DNA of 64,000 nucleotides, from NCBI GenBank assembly GCA_905221605.1, contig CAJNDS010000264.1, positions 55,974 through 119,973 of the forward strand, read 5' to 3'. Shown here piece after piece: positions 22,901-35,300 of the stretch (position 1 is its first letter; each line of letters opens with the position of its first letter). The position numbers and the translations under genes were made by a program. The DNA is from Symbiodinium natans (lineage: Eukaryota; Sar; Dinophyceae; Suessiales; Symbiodiniaceae). The notes under the pieces are model-generated. The model saw nothing but the letters and a program-made list of their open reading frames with translations. It ran no database searches and was not told the origin of the DNA.

Positions 22901-25900
22901 TGCAAAAATCGACTCCGCACAGCCCCCTCCCCCTGCCAAAAAAAAAGACTCTGCACAGCCCCTAAACGGCCAACAGAAGATGTGACTTCGGGCGGCCGCC
23001 GCGCAACGTCGAGCCGCCGCCGCAGGGCCCGCGTGGAGGCCAGGAGGTCAGCCCTGTGTTCAGGGTTTAGGGTTTAGGGTTTAGGGTTTAGGGTTTAGGG
23101 TTTAGGGTTTAAGGTTTAGGGTTTAGGGTTTGGGGTTTAGGGTTTAGGGTTTAGGGTTTAGGGTTTAGGGTTTAGATGTTCTGAGGGTTTGGGGGGGGTT
23201 TTGGGGAGGAAGGTTCAAGGGTTTGGGGCTTAGGGCTTATCATTATTGCTTTGGGGTTTAGGGTCCATGGTTTGCGGACTTATGGTATAAGGCTTGTGGG
23301 TTCGAACACCTTAAATCCGAAGCCTTGTTTGTCAGCTTCAAGATTGCAGGGATTCAGGACATGGGCATCGAGTGGCCGGGTGCACAATGTACTGGACGCC
23401 GTCTCTGCGTGAACGCTGCAAACCTTGGAGCCCAAATAGCCGAAAGCCCTGCAGCCCCAAACAGACCTCTAAACCCTTAAACCCTAGACCCGAAACCGAA
23501 CCCATTATGGGGGGGTTTGGGGCGCAGCCCCAAACAAACCAACCCTTCTTGACCCTAAACCGAACCCATTGTGGGGGTTTGGGGTTGCCTGGGCTGAGGC
23601 TCAGGGCTTGGGGTGCCCCGAAGTGCCCTGAGGATCCCATCACCTGAGCTGCTCCGCCGCTGCCAGCTCGCGCGTGAGGTCCAGCGACGAAAAGGCATCC
23701 ATGCAGAAGAGGGGAGGGGAGGGTTTAAACCCTAAACCCTAAATCCTAAACCCTAAATCCTAAGCCCTAAACCCTAAGCCCTAAACCCTAAACCCTAAAC
23801 CCTAAACCCTAAACCCTAAACCCTAAACCCTAAACCTTAGGGGCTTGGCAGCTTCAGGGCTTTTGAGGCAGCATAGGGGCTTCAACAGGCAGTCTATGGG
23901 TTTGGGTTGAGGGGGCAGCTCTCTAATTTCTCCCTCTCTTGTGGGGTTCCTCCCACAAAGGGTTTAGGGTTTAGGGTTTAGGGTTTAGGGTCTAGGGTTT
24001 GGGGTTTAGGGTTTGGGGTTTGGGGTTTGGGGTTTGGGGTTTGGGGTGTCTTCCCTACATGCTACTTCTCGAGCTCCCACATTGCGCTGTGCTAACTGGA
24101 GGACGCACTGCATCGCAGCTCGCTCAGGCTTTGAGGGACCTTTCCAGATCCCGCACCCTGGCAACATCAAAAAACCCTCAACTTCCTCGGAGCTGCTCCA
24201 AACTGGGCCAAGCCCCATAAAAAAATGCCCGAACTCTCCACCCAGAAAACCTCCCAAACCACAAACCTGCCCCTTCCGAACCACGCCGGCCTCTGAAATG
24301 TCTTGGGGAACCTGAAAAACCCCCTAAACTCTAAACCCTAAACCCTAAACCCTAAACCCTAAACCCTAAACCCGTTGGCAGTCGCTGATCCCTGAAAAGC
24401 CAGGGCGGACCCTCTCCTCCATCATCGCATGGGCGACGTCATCCCCTGGCTTCTTCTTTGAAAAGTAGGGTTTAGGGTTTAGGGTTTAGGGTTTTGGGTT
24501 TTGGGGTTTGGGGTTTGGGGTTTGGGGTTTAGGGTTTAGGGTTTAGGGTTTTGGGTTTAGGGTTTTGGGGTTTGGGGTTTAGGGTTTAGGGTTTAGGGTT
24601 TAGGGTTTAGGGCTTAGGGTTTAGGGTTTACTGTTTAGGGTTTAGGGTTTAGGGTTTTGGGGTTTGGGGTTTGGGGTTTGGGGTTTAGGGTTCAGGGTTT
24701 AGGGTTTAGGGTATATGGCGCTTGGTTTAGGGTTTAGGGTTTAGGGTTTAGGGTTTAGGGTTCAGGGTTTAGGGTTTAGGGTTTAGGGTTTAGGGTTTAG
24801 GGTTTAGATCCCCCTCTTGCCAAACCCGTTGGGGGGGGCTTCCGAAGATCTTGGGTCTGGGGTTTATGGGAAGAAGCGGGGGAGATACCGTTTCTTGGGG
24901 TCCCCGTCTAAAGGGGATTCCAGTATCTTTTTGGGGCGAGAAGTGGTATCCCTGTCTTGGGAAATGGCCGTCAGAAGGTGAGACGGAGGCGAAAGGAGCA
25001 GTTGAACCCAACCCTCAACCTAAACCCTAACCCATCAACCCTAAACCCACTCTGGAGACGCAAGCTCTTCTCATTGGGGGCCCCTGCACCCCAACCCGAA
25101 AACCTCCGGAACCCCCCGCACAGTCAAGGCTTTAGGGTCTCTCCGGTACCCATAAGAATCCATTTCCAGAAGCCCTCTCAACCGCCTTGTTGTCCGACCA
25201 GGCTTCTACCCTTCAAAACTTGAACCCCCCAAACCCAAGAGCCTGAAAAGCCTTCCCCCAAACCCACGAACCCCTACAAGCCCCAAAATCGTCCCAAAAC
25301 CCACCGAGCCTTGGGCATGCGCTGCACGCCCCCATGGCTTTGGGCATTTCTGGGTGGCTCTAGGTTTCTAGGGCGTTCGGGATTTAGGGTTTAGAGTCAC
25401 CAGGGTTTAGGGTTCAGGGTTTGGGGTTTAGGAGGGGGCTGAGGGCTGCGAGGTGTTGGAGGTTGGCTTTGGAGTCGAGGGAGGGCTCAGGGACTCAGGG
25501 TTGGGGGACTAAGTGGGCTCCGCCCGCGCGTTGAGCACGTGGCTGGCGGCATCCCGTGCATCGGACCATGCCGAGAATGCCCTAAGAGAGTACGAGAGCC
25601 GAAGGAGGGAACCCTTGCAAGGGAGCCCTGAACCCTAGGGGTGATAAAGTGGGGCTATTTTTGGGGGGGCCTACTCCGATGTAGCATCCCAGAACTTCAG
25701 CGCGAAGCGCCGTGGTGTTCTACACAGCATCCCCGGCGCCCGCCAATCACCACCTCGGCCACAGAAGCCAAGACCCGGGCGCGAAGGCGAGTAACACAAC
25801 TACTCTCAGAACTGAGAAGCATGCTTCAATGAATGCTGCAGCCTGGAGCCTTAACTCCACCGGATTCTTCCTCCGGGCAGCGGTTTTGCCCCCCGCAAGC

Positions 25901-28900
25901 TGAGGCAACTTTTGCACAGTGTAGGCTCCTGGTGCGCCGTTGCGTTGCCCAATGCCCGGGTCCTCGGACAAGCAAGTGGCACGACACAAGCGTGCACTTC
26001 ATCTGCTTGTGCTTCAGCCCCATCATCGCTCCAAGGACACCAAGGGGCATTCCATTCCTTCATTCAGGGTTTCTTAACGTTAAAAAACCCTAAAAGAAAC
26101 CTGAATGGGTTTTTTTAACGTTAAAAAAACCCTAGTTACTAGCATGGTGCTTCGTCTTGGGCTTGGCCAGGCTTCTGCGAGCCCCTGCTGCCTGATGGGC
26201 GACTCGCAAGAAAGAAACCCTCTCTTCCGGTCTGCGCTTGCTAGCCCTGTGTTCGTCGTGCCTTTCCTTTGGAACATTTTGTAGCCGCTCCTTCACAGTT
26301 CTAAGCGCACGGGGGGGGCGGTTTGAGACGTGAGGCGGGCAAGCGCTCCTCGAGCATTTAGCATGGGAGAGTCTGTCTGTGATCCTAGAAGTAGCGTCTG
26401 GGCAAGCAACATGCGCCAAGTGCTGAGCTGGGCTGGCTTATCCTTGCCAACGCCACCGCCGACGAATCCACAAAGCCCGGCCCGGCTCTTCGCCCACCCA
26501 GGGTTCAGGGCCATATCAAAAACCCCAACCGAAACTTCAGTCCTAAACATGCGACGGAATTGAAGTTGGGAGGCGCCCCCTTTCATGTCTTCCGGCACGT
26601 TTCCTGGTCAGAGTTCACCGCGGCACCGCAGAGCGCTTCAAGCTCGGTCGCCTTTCTGCCACCGGCTTTGCTTCTGTTATTCGGGTTTTAAGGGCAGGGT
26701 TTAGGGTTTTGGGTTTAGGGTTTAGGGTTTAGGGCTTGGGGTGGGTTTCTTTCTGCCACCGGCTTTGCTTCTGTTATTCGGGTTTTAAGGGCAGGGTTTA
26801 GGGTTTTGGGTTTAGGGTTTAGGGTTTAGGGCTTGGGGTGGGTTTCTTTCTGCCACCGGCTTTGCTTCTGTTATTCGGGTTTTAAGGGCAGGGTTTAGGG
26901 TTTTGGGTTTAGGGTTTAGGGTTTAGGGCTTGGGGTGGGTTTAGGGTTTAGGGTTTAGGGTTTAGGGAGGCTAGGCTTGGGGGAAGAGGCGTCTTGCCTG
27001 TTGTGGGCTTCTGGGAAGCCTCCAGAGCTCATCCGCAGGGTTCTCAGCAGCCAGAAATCGTCAAGGCGGGACCTATAAAGTCCCTCCGGCGTAGCTACGA
27101 TCAGGCCTATGAATGTTATTTAGGGTTTAGGGTTTAGGGTTTAGGGTTTAGGGTTTAGGGTTTAGGGTTTAGGGTTTAGGGTTTAGGGTTTAGGGTTTAG
27201 GGTTTAGGGTTTAGGGTTTAGGGTTTAGGGTTTATATCACGTCAGCTGCCCCTAAACCCTCAACCCTAGACCCGAAACCCTCAGGGGTGCTTCGGGTTCA
27301 GGGTTTGGAGGGTTTTATTACAAACAGAGAATCGCAGTCCCTGAAATAAAGTGACACGCGTACTTTGGCGATGCGTCCTTCTGCCGAGAACCGATGGGAG
27401 GTGCAGAGCCCCGCACGACCAGGCAGGAACCATGTTTAGGCTCAGGGTTTAGGGTCTAGGGTTTAGGGTTTAGGGTTTAGGGTTTAGGGTTTAGGGTTTA
27501 GGGTTTAGGGTTTAGAGTTTAGGGTTTCGGCTTTCGGGCTTAGGCTTTGGGGTTGTTTTCGGGCAGGTTTAGGGTGTAGAGTCTCTGATTTGCAAGAAAA
27601 TATGACCTGAATGCTTGATGCCGTGCAACCCTGAACCCTAAAGTCCTCCAGGTCTCCTACGCTATCCCGCCTTAAAGGCCTCAGAAAACCCCTCTCGCCC
27701 TTGAAGCCCGCTGATAGGTTCTGAGTGGGGGGGGTCGGGGTGTGGAGGGTGCGGCTGGTCGAACCACCAAGCCGGTCGCGCGTTCCTACAAACTGGCTCA
27801 GGTCCGCTTCTGGAGAGCCTCTGGTCCACCGGGAAGGGAGGGGCCTTGGCGACAACTTGGGGGGGGGGGGGGTTTAGGGGTTTGAGGGGGGGGTTGGGTT
27901 GGGTTGTGGGTTTGGAAGAAGTTTTTGGGGGATTTGGGGGGGACCAGGAAGTTCACAGGGCTTGGGTTTTGGGTTGCGTTTTCGATGGAGTTCCTGCCCT
28001 CGCCGAGCAGAAGCCCTGGGACTGATCCCACAAGCTGTAGCAGCTGTAAACTGGAAACCCCCTGAACTCCCGAACTCCGAAACTCATAAACCCTCAAATT
28101 TCATTGGCCTAGAGAACCTCCTACGTCCCCCTTTATCCCCATCAACCCTGAACGTCGTGTTGACTTTCAGAATCCCACTTAAACCCTACATGCGAATCCC
28201 TAAACCCTAAACCCTAAACCCTAAACCCTAAACCCTCTCAGGCGCAGGGCGCAAGTAGAAGAAGTCAGGGTTGAAGCGGTCGCGTAGGAGTCGGGCCTGA
28301 CGCCTCCTGAATTTCACAGGACCTTCAGGGGTTTGGGGGGGGGGGGGGGTTTGGGGTTTAGGGTTTATAGGGCTTATAGGGTTTATAGGGTTTATAGGGT
28401 TTATAGGGTTTATAGGGTTTATAGGGTTATAGGGTTTAGGGTTTAGGGTTACCGAAATCTCGGAGCCCACATGGGAGGTGGGAGGCGGTGGAGGTTAGCC
28501 CCACATACCTTACGAGCCCTGAGGCCGGAAGCAGGGAAGTAGGCCCTATACAACCCTTCAAGGAATGATTTAAAGCGTGCCGAATTTCTTGCGTTCCTAC
28601 GAAGGGCCCTAAACCCTAAACCCTAAACCCTGAACCGTAAACCCTTCACCCTAAACCCTAAACCCTAAACCCAAAACCCTAAACCCTAAACCCTGCGCTG
28701 AGGGGCTAGCTGCTCTGCCACGTGGTCCTCCGGCTTCGTGGGGGGCCAGGCTGCAGACCTCACCACGGCGTGTAGCTTGGAGGGTTTAGGGTTTAGGGTT
28801 TAGGGTTTAGGGCTTAGGGTTTAGGGTTTAGGGTTTAGGGTTTAGGGTTTAGGGTTTAGGGTTTAGGGTTTAGGGTTTAGGGTTTAGGGTTTAGGGTTCG

Positions 28901-31500
28901 AGCTTGGGCTGAAGAAGTTGCAGGGTGAGATGTGTGGTTTCGGGCTTCCGCTTAGGTTCGGTCAGAACGCTTCGAAAATTGGGCGAGGGGCGATGCTTGG
29001 GCTTGGGGTTTGGTCTTGGGTTTAGGGTTTAGGGTTTAGGGTTTAGGGTTTAAGGAAAGTTCTTGGCTGCGCGGCTTTTTCTCCCCCTAAACAGCCCCGC
29101 ACCCTCAACCCCTCAAAACCCTAAGGCCTAAACCCCTAGACCCCCAAGGCCTAAACCCTGACCCGGCCCTAAACCCTAAACCCTAAACCCTAAACCCTGA
29201 ACCCTAAACCCTAAACCCTGAACCCGAAACCCCACTGCGAAGAAGAAAGCCACAAGCTGACCGACCAATGCATCCAGGGGCTGTCAAAATCAGCTTCAGG
29301 GTTTCGAGGTTGTTTCGGTGTTTGGGGGTTTTGGTGCTTAGGGGTTTTGGTGTTTGGGGGTTGTGGGTGTTTAGGGTTTTCGGAGTTGGTTGGGGTTTTG
29401 GGGCTTTAGGGTTGGGAGGTTTGGGGGGTTTGGCGGTTTGGGGTTGTGGGGGTTTGGGGTTGAAGGGGCAAGGGTTTTCGAGTGTCAGGGTTTAGGGCGG
29501 CTTGATGCATGCAGCGTTGGAGAGTTTACCCCTTGACTTCAGATCCCACGGGCTGCGGTTTAGCTGGGCTGAGGGTTGAGGAGATTTCTTGTAGTTCTAC
29601 ATCTGGATGAGGAGCCCCCACCCCCCCCATACATGTTGACAGTACTCGGTAAAGATTGTCCCAAAGGGGGGTCAGAGCTCAGAGAACCGCCCTCTGACAT
29701 GGGTTCCGGATTGTATGATCCTTTGAGCCCCTGGCGGCGAAAATGCAAAACCCTGACCCCCAAATAAAACCCTAAACCCGACAGGCTCCCTAAACCCTAA
29801 ACCCTAAACCCTAAACCCTAAACCCTAAACCCTAAACCCTAAACCCTAAACCCTAAACCCTAAACCCTAAACCCTGCTCCCTCTGACACCCAAAGACCAC
29901 GTCTCAGCCAAGACCGCGGCTCGTCCTTGTATGCCCGCAGCCTACGGACCTTGCTTGCATGGCATGCCTTCCCCCCCGCACCTCATTCCCCCCCTGTGGT
30001 TCATGGTGGGTTTAGAGTTTCGGGTTTCGGGTTTAGGGTTTAGGGTTTCGAGTTTAGGGTTTAGGGTTTAGGGTTCAGGGTTGAGGGTTTTAGGGTTTTA
30101 GGGTTTTAGGGTTTTAGGGTTTTAGGGTTTTAGGGTTTTAGGGTTTTAGGGTTTTAGGGTTTTAGGGTTTTAGGGTTTTAGGGTTTTAGGGTTTTAGGGT
30201 TTTAGGGTTTTAGGGTTTTAGGGTTGTAGGGTTTTAGGGTTTTAGGGTTTAAGGGTTTAGGGTTTAGCCCCCCTCCCTCTCTCCTGTGGTTCATGGTGGG
30301 CTTGCAGTTAGGTTGGGGCGCCGGAAGGCAGCGGGACACTCCTCCACTTGACGTTGAGAAAGGTTTGCGGCTTGGTAGGGTGTTCTAGGGTTTCCTGCGT
30401 TTCTGAGGTTTCTAGGGCTGCTGGGGCTTCGAGGGTTTCTAGGGCTTCTAGGGTTCATCGGGCTTGCAGTATAGGGTTTCTAGGGCTGAGGGGCTCGACT
30501 CGAACCCCCGAAATTCGAAGCCTCGAAAGCCTTCGAGGCTCTGAGCTGATGGCGTGCCGCCCGTTCATGGTGTTAGGGTTTAGGGGTCTAGGGTTTTAGG
30601 GTTTAGGGTTTGGGGTTAAGAGTTCAGGGTTTGGGGTTTAGGGTTTAGGGTGTGGGTGGCACAGGGTGTAGTGTTTCGGGCCCAGGGATCGGGATTTCGG
30701 AAGCTTAGGGCCCAGGTTTGAACTTGGGGCAACAAACGGCTCCCTTCAAGCGCGCGGCCTTCACCTCGTCTCCAGTGTAGGTGCGATTCTGCAGGGTAGA
30801 GGAGGCTGTTTGAGGCTTCCATTTTGACGGGTTGATTGGTTTCCGCTTTAAGGCTTCTGCCCCAAGACCCTGAACCTCCAAACCCACCGCCGGGGCTTCA
30901 GGTAGAGTATGGCGACTATAAAGCCCTAGGGGCCCAAATCTTCACAGATGACAGGCCGTCTCTCTCTCATCCTTAAGGCAACCGTGCCTCCTGCCCCTAC
31001 GGCCCCATACCTCGTTAAGGTTCGGGTCTGGGTTGCGGCCCTCACAAGTACTTTTCGATCGCTTCTGTGAGCCGGCCTCTTGTGAGTCTCAGCTAGGGCG
31101 AGCCTAGGCATGGCGACTAAGAGCCCTAAATAAAGAAGCTAGGGCGCCTCCACCAACGCCAAAGCCTGGCTGTTCAAGGCCGGTGGCGAGAGGCTGCTGG
31201 GGGTGGGGCTGCGGGCTCTTGAGAGCTGAGGGCTCTCGCTGGGGTCATGGGAGTCAGTGACCCCTGCGCTGCTATCAAAAAACGAGCCGACTCTTCCGTG
31301 CCAGAGGTTTCCCTTGCGGTGGGGCCCACCTGGTTCTGCTCAAACGAAGAGATGGCCGCCATCACCTGGCTTACCCGGGTTTGCAACTTCGAAGCGGAGC
31401 ACTTGACTTGTGACTGGCTGAACCCCCCCCCCCCCCAACAAAAAAAAAAAACACCAAAAATGGCCTTAAACCCCCGCAGCCTCGACCCACTAAACCCCCA

Positions 31501-31545
<45 letters not shown>

Positions 31546-31645
31546 CACCTCGGGCAGAGACGGGTTGGCGGGCTGTAGAGCTGACTTCAGCGCGAGCCAC
31601 TGCGCGCTGCGGTCGTCAAAGCTGGAAAGGGTGGCGGCTTCCGGG
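13973..31645 (-). CDS. Series of short coiled-coil-like exons, probably one large gene or two
   Basis: Minus-strand islands between TTTAGGG arrays translate into charged, helical peptides bounded by AG and GT/GC: 31549-31645 (FDDRSAQWLALKSALQP), 28711-28758, 28246-28306 (LLRDRFNPDFFYLRP), 25523-25581, 24411-24445, about 23644-23700, 22987-23053 (LLASTRALRRRLDVARR), 21894-21950, 21195-21239, 20488-20524, 20124-20184 (EELAHLQQQARHLEDF), 18702-18763, 18071-18126, 17828-17915, 17662-17730, 17398-17473, 15536-15590 and 13973-14021 (RGSIQRLQEEVRE). Reading phase is kept across several neighbouring pairs (28711 to 28246; 23644 to 22987; 18071 to 17828 to 17662 to 17398). Other pairs do not match, so exons are missing or boundaries are off by a few bases. 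Long coiled-coil proteins are often structural. No start, stop or family recognised; the single-gene reading is an inference. Confidence 0.45.
14170..15300. other. Unique 1.1-kb block, no gene recognised
   Basis: GC-rich sequence without telomere-type units, starting after a run of C at about 14151-14170. Long frames exist on both strands, but they overlap each other heavily and read as low-complexity Arg/Pro/Ser, so they look like composition effects. It probably lies within an intron of the coiled-coil series. Confidence 0.4.
15305..15530. repeat. Degenerate CCCTTAAA/CCCTAAA array
   Basis: Units mostly CCCTTAAA with CCCTCAAG and CCCTAAA variants. It lies directly below the exon at 15536-15590; a TTTAGGG array lies above that exon at about 15600-15710, an inverted pair around one exon. 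Confidence 0.85.
16060..16720. repeat. 32-bp minisatellite
   Basis: The unit GGCTCAGAAACTGTCCGGGA plus GGAGCCCAAAAA repeats with period 32 and some truncated copies. Because 32 is not a multiple of three, the long plus-strand frame across it (Lys/Arg/Glu/Pro-rich) is not a protein repeat. Confidence 0.85.
17075..17140 (+). repeat. Dispersed short repeat, one of at least three copies
   Basis: A block containing GTACCTTATTGGGTCCTT and ATCCTACTATCTGGGGGTT resembles 21563-21628 (GTACCTTCTCGGGGTCCTT, ATCCTACCATTTGGGGGT) and more weakly 24865-24935, all in the same orientation. It may be a MITE-like family; no clear terminal repeats were found. Confidence 0.5.
19304..19448. mobile_element. Candidate 145-bp MITE
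   Basis: ATCTAAGAATGATTCA at 19304 is mirrored by TGAATCTTTCTTAGGAT at the right end (to 19448). The inverted arms extend inwards about 25 bases with a few mismatches and both include CATACCCC/GGGGTATG blocks. The AT-richer interior has no frame. It sits between a TTTAGGG array and unique sequence. Confidence 0.55.
19928..19984. repeat. 57-bp fold-back
   Basis: ACAGCCCTT...GGGATTATC (from 19928) pairs with GATAATCCC...AAGGGCTGT (to 19984): 22-base arms with about four mismatches around a short C-rich loop. It could be a very short MITE or a hairpin. Confidence 0.6.
20288..20384. repeat. Array homogenised to TTTGGGG
   Basis: Starts as TTTAGGG and becomes a run of a dozen or more TTTGGGG units. 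The uniform variant suggests local expansion after the variant arose. Confidence 0.85.
24466..24810. repeat. Long mixed TTTAGGG/TTTGGGG array
   Basis: About 340 bases of TTTAGGG units interspersed with blocks of TTTGGGG. It lies just above the exon 24411-24445; a CCCTAAA array (about 24320-24375) lies just below. Confidence 0.9.
26067..26132. repeat. Pair of AACGTT-centred palindromes
   Basis: 26107-26132 is a perfect 26-base palindrome (GGG, seven T, AACGTT, seven A, CCC). 26067-26090 is a 24-base version with one mismatch. The segments around them (CATTCAGGGTTTC and GAAACCTGAATGG) are also inverted, so the two lie inside a larger fold-back. Confidence 0.8.
26653..26943. repeat. 97-bp tandem repeat, three copies
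   Basis: Units start TTTCTGCCACCGGCTTTGCT at 26653, 26750 and 26847 and each ends in TTTAGGG-type sequence; the copies look identical. A telomere-type block has been amplified together with unique sequence. Confidence 0.9.
27118..27236. repeat. TTTAGGG array
   Basis: About 17 uninterrupted perfect TTTAGGG units between unique sequences. Confidence 0.95.
28361..28436. repeat. Array homogenised to TTTATAGGG
   Basis: About seven copies of the nine-base variant TTTATAGGG, directly above the exon 28246-28306 and a G run. Confidence 0.85.
30086..30250. repeat. Array homogenised to TTTTAGGG
   Basis: About 20 copies of the eight-base variant TTTTAGGG, flanked by ordinary TTTAGGG units. The unit length itself has changed and been amplified. 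Confidence 0.9.
31503..31544. repeat. 42-base run of C
   Basis: Uninterrupted C on the plus strand. On the coding strand it is a G run that begins four bases into the intron following the exon 31549-31645 (donor GTGCG). A similar 38-base run is at 41216-41253 and shorter ones occur near 14151, 48126, 49481 and 54911. Confidence 0.95.
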
Positions 31646-32354
31646 CTTTGAGGCTACGGGGTTCGATTCTGGGGTTCACTGATTTGGCTCGGGATTGTTG
31701 GCGAGACCCGATGGTGCAACTAGAAGGAGCCGACAGAAGGATCAAGCTCAGAGAGCATACCCCAGAGTGAGGCGCCCTGACGCCTCTCAAAGGCCCGGCG
31801 AAAAATAAACCAGAACCCCCTTGATTCAGGGGCCTCATTCCTGCCAACACCCCCCCCGACCCCTGCGCCCCCCTAAACCCTAAACCCTAAACCCTAAACC
31901 CTAAACCCTAAACCCTAAACCCTAATTCGACGAACCCTAAACCCTAAACCCTAAACCCTGAACCCTAATTCGATGCCCTGTTGCGTCTTTTTGTTGGGCC
32001 GCCAGCGCCTTTGGCTCCTCTCGGTTCCAACTCCCCTTTGGGGAATGGAGGGCACTTGGCCAGGGATGTTTCTTGAGGGAGGATGCCACCTCGAGGCCTC
32101 CGCCGCAGTGGCAAAAACACCTCGGAAACAAAGAGTTAAAAACATCGGGAGCCCTAAACCCTAAACCCTAAACCCTTAACCCTTAACCCTTAACCCTCAC
32201 AAAGGCCAGGGCCCAGGTGATCAAACAATAGCGTGGGCCATCAGACTGCACGTCGAACTTCACGTGTAGCAAACCCTAAACCCTAAACCCAAGCCCTAAA
32301 CCTAAACCACCCTAAACCCTAAACCGTGATGCTGGATCGATAGAAGTCCGCCGC

Positions 32355-35300
32355 GGGCTGGGGATTAACTCAGTTTATATGGGTTTAGGGAGTTTAGGGA
32401 GTTTAGGGTTTAGGGAGTTTAGAGTTCAGAGTTCAGAGTTCAGGTTTAGGGTTTGGGATTTAAGGCTTAAGGTCAGAGACATAGGGATTGGGGCCCACAG
32501 AAAAGTCACCTCTCTTCCCAAGTCAAGCGCGCAACCCTGGAGGGACGCTCAGCTCTCCCCCCCGGGAATCCGGGCCCTTAGGCGCGTTTCTGCGCTGACT
32601 TCCGGGAGACAGTGGGTTCTAGGGGAAGTTCTGGGGTTCTGAGAGGCTCTAAGGGTTCTAAGTGTTCGAATTTCAAGAGGATCACAGAAGACCCTGTTCC
32701 GGAGCCCGGTGGAAAAGCAGGCGGCCACGCATCGTGAACCTCTGTAGCTTCATTGCCACAAGGTCCTGCAACTCCTGGCTTCTTCCTCTTCCGGGTACCC
32801 CGGGTATCCCGACTGTCGGAGCCTGTTACCAGGAGCCCCTCTTGAGGGCCTCCTCCGCAAGACCTGCATCTTCCGGGAGTGGCATCGTGAGGCCAGAATC
32901 CGCTTCTGTTGTGGTAACGCGTGGGGATAGGCCGTGCACATGCAGATACTCGAGGCCACCGTGAGGGCCGGTCCTCCGAGTCATCCAGGGGAACGTTTAG
33001 GGGGGTGCTTGGGGGTTCTCTCGCCGGCGGCCATCGAGCAGCTTTAAAACACCATTGTGGGGAAAACGCGCCCACCGTCAACTCGACCCAGGAGTAACCT
33101 AGAAATAAGAAGGGTGCCCTTTTTTGGTTAAGGGGATTACAAGGGAACTCCAACCCTAAACAAAGGAAATAAGGGCCTACTCCGGGTCCTAGTCAAGCAA
33201 GGCTCTCCCTCCTTCTCCTAAGGATCGTGAGGAACGCCCTGACTGAGGGGGCACATCAGAGCGCGTGAGTTGGGCAGCTGAGCTACTAGTGTTTTCTGCT
33301 CGGGGTCTAAAGATTCTTACTTGCAATACGAGAACCCTCGGGCAGTGTAGGGTCATTGTTCCGATCGTTCTTGAGGGTCTGACGCACGAAGGCTCGTGAA
33401 GAAGCGACTGTGGGTTCAGGGCTTGGGGATGGTCTAGGGCCCGAGGGTGCAGGATCTACATGGCATTGGTGGAGGCTCTGGGAGACTTCGTGTCTCGCCA
33501 CGGCAATGTCGGAATTAAACAAGAACATCCACTAGGACCTACGAATACGCTGTGCCCACGCGATCAAACACCAGCGTGGGCCGTCAGATTGCTGCACATC
33601 GAGATCGCGTGTCCCTAGGAACCCGCGTTGCAGGATCGATAGAAGTCCTCCGCAAGGCTCAGGAGCCAAGGCTCGTGAAGAAGCGCCTGTTGCCAGCATG
33701 GTATGCTTTCCTCACGACCAGGAAGGCCACAAAGCAGCCAGCGGCAAAGATCACCGATCCCAGCGTCTCATCTCTGTCAACAAACGACAGCTCAGTGTAG
33801 AGATGCCATGCTACGATGGCCAGCAATGGAGGTCCCGTGAGCACGATCGCCAGCACGTCTCGCAAGAGGTCTATACATTTCCACTGACTCTTTCGTTGGA
33901 GGCAGCGTGCGAAGAACAACCCAAAGCTTGCGATCAATGGCAGGCACCAAAGCCAAAAGGCAATGCCTCTAATAACCATAAATGGGACCCAATGTTGGGC
34001 ATTCTCCGATGTCTGGTGCGCTGCCACAAAGTCCAATACAGGCCACCAGAGGGGAATGAAGCATCCAAGCATCCATGAGTATGGAAATGCATCATACCCA
34101 AGCTGTTGCTGCAGCGCCCGGGCTACCACAGACCGCACGGATTCGTCAAACTCTTTCTCGGACCCGAACCAGCTGGTCACACATTGGCGAACAATCTCTC
34201 TGTCACACACGGCTATGGGCTGGCCGCTGATGGGGTGGATGTGGTTCACGCTACAACACCAGCACACGGCGTTTTGTAGTTGAAAGTGTTGTACCTGGTG
34301 CTGAATAACCTCCAGTGACCGATAGTAGTGGCGAAAACTGCGAATCAAGACCATGCCCACGCCAGCAATGAAAGCGAGGAACACCGACCACAGCACAAAC
34401 ACGTTCGAGAATGGGTTGAACACAGCGAAGATGCCCACTGCAAACGAAGCAAAACTTACCACACTCGAAATAACACCCAGCTGTATGGGCTTAACCTGCA
34501 CGAGCGCAGCTTTGCCTGTAACAGCTTCTGGATGGGCTTTGAGGAACGCGGCGATTTCGAACCTGGGTTGGACATGGGAAGTCAATGGGAGTCTTGTGAA
34601 GTTGCATCTTCTATCAGTTCTGTCAGTTTTATAGGCTCAGATGGGGATGAGGGCCCACAGCACTTGAAGACGTTTTCCTACTCAGCCCCGGGAACAAGCA
34701 CCAAAGCCGCTCTGCGTACGTCTCGTCCCAAAGGACTAGCAGGCATTTGGACCGCTTGAGAATCGCTCCGATGTTGAGGATCCCTTCAGACTTCATGCGT
34801 GGGTCGAACTGATTGATGCATAGCCTGTCAACAAAAATCGACCCCCTCGCTCTCCAAGCTGTCAAGGTCAACAGTGCCATGACCAGGCCAGCAGAACTGC
34901 ACCACCAGGACCACGTCTCATCAAGCTTGGCGAAGCCAGGCAAGAAGTTGAACTGCCAAAGCACCATCATGAGCAAGGCACCGACAGTTCCAGCAACACA
35001 GGCGGGCAGCCCGTTCTTTAGAATCATCAGGATGCAGACTTTCTGCCAGGCTACTACCTGCCAGCTATGACTCAAGAACTCGTCATAGTATTCTGTGACA
35101 CGGCTGAGATGGAAGAAATCTCGCTGTTTACTGGCCCAGAAGACACGCCCAAACCAAGCCACGACTTGATGCACTGGAGCTGCCCGCAGTATCTCTGGCC
35201 GAGTTGGCTCCATCCTCTCGATGAGATCGACGAGCAGCGCAAGTCTTGACTTTTCCTGGTCTACGGGGCCAGACCTTTCTGGAGGACCGCTTTCTGCCTC

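Noticed and set aside
31174-31548. Gly-rich protein frame on the minus strand
   Set aside because: The Gly stretch is the translated 42-base C/G run; only short exon-like pieces around it could be real.
32578-33153. 191-codon minus frame
   Set aside because: The matching part of duplication copy 2 does not keep this frame, so there is no sign of coding constraint.
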